5,368 bases of DNA from Defluviitaleaceae bacterium (GTDB taxonomy: Bacteria > Bacillota > Clostridia > Lachnospirales > WRAX01), in contig WRBU01000095.1 in NCBI GenBank assembly GCA_009784355.1, positions 1 through 5,368 on the forward strand, read 5' to 3'. Position 1 is the first letter of the stretch; the number at the start of each line of letters is the position of its first letter. Below the pieces are notes generated by a model, which worked only from the letters and a program-made list of their open reading frames with translations, did not search any database and was not told the DNA's origin. The position numbers were made by a program, and so were the translations under genes. This document shows, in pieces, positions 5,264-5,368 of the stretch.

Positions 5264-5294
5264 CGGTATTGAATACATGCTGGGGTGATATATT

Positions 5295-5368
5295 TTGGAA
5301 AGAATTGGATTATTTGTTTGCCATTGCGGCAGTAATATAAAAGCAACTGTGGATGTAGAGGCGGTTGT
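5295..5368 (+). CDS. HdrA-like protein (heterodisulfide reductase subunit A family), N-terminal fragment; runs off the right edge
   Basis: Only the first 24 codons are present: MERIGLFVCHCGSNIKATVDVEAV, the typical opening of HdrA-family proteins, whose CHCG and N lie in the N-terminal iron-sulfur domain before the FAD-binding thioredoxin-reductase-like domain. In methanogens HdrA is the bifurcating flavoprotein of the heterodisulfide reductase. In Clostridia, relatives work in flavin-based electron transfer with other Hdr, Flox, hydrogenase or dehydrogenase partners. The start is a TTG at 5295, chosen because GGGGTGAT (5282-5289) lies just upstream and no ATG or GTG fits between it and the conserved motif. 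It has its own promoter and operator-like dyad and is divergent from cheV. The family call is firm despite the short length; the partners and reaction lie outside the window. Confidence 0.8.
   Translation, partial: MERIGLFVCHCGSNIKATVDVEAV

Overview
The window reads as AT-rich DNA from an anaerobic, fermentative, flagellated member of the Bacillota (class Clostridia). The grounds are purine-rich Shine-Dalgarno sites before almost every gene, sigma-A type promoters, a phosphate butyryltransferase (butyrate pathway), a CheV coupling protein, a copper-amine-oxidase-type stalk domain on a secreted protein (a habit of Gram-positive bacteria), and the start of an HdrA-like flavin/iron-sulfur protein. 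This placement is inferred from gene content; no marker gene is present.

Layout, left to right. (1) 1-720, minus strand: the first 240 residues of a secreted protein that leaves the window at base 1. It has a signal peptide, then a stalk domain, then what looks like the start of a family 5 (oligopeptide-type) solute-binding domain. (2) 721-1544: a poorly explained island. A 137-residue protein of unknown function (855-1268, minus) is flanked on both sides by an imperfect inverted repeat and strong palindromes, arranged as rough mirror images. (3) 1545-3973, minus strand: a compact housekeeping/fermentation operon transcribed right to left, gpsA (glycerol-3-phosphate dehydrogenase), engB/ysxC (ribosome-assembly GTPase) and ptb (phosphate butyryltransferase). 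engB and ptb overlap by 8 bases. No butyrate kinase gene follows ptb within the window. (4) 3974-4090: a spacer with a repeated GTTAT dyad and a stem-loop behind cheV. (5) 4091-5005, minus: cheV, driven by a perfect consensus sigma-A promoter (TTGACA, 17 bases, TATAAT). (6) 5006-5294: a divergent promoter region. (7) 5295-5368, plus: the first 24 codons of an hdrA-like gene, behind an extended -10 promoter with a perfect 10-bp dyad over the -10 and start site, suggesting a repressor.

The genes form independent units. gpsA supplies glycerol-3-phosphate for phospholipids, engB assembles the 50S subunit, ptb links butyryl-CoA to butyryl-phosphate, cheV tunes chemotaxis, and hdrA probably opens an electron-transfer operon to the right. 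The least explained part is the mirrored island at about 747-1527. No complete mobile element, CRISPR array, tRNA or rRNA was seen.
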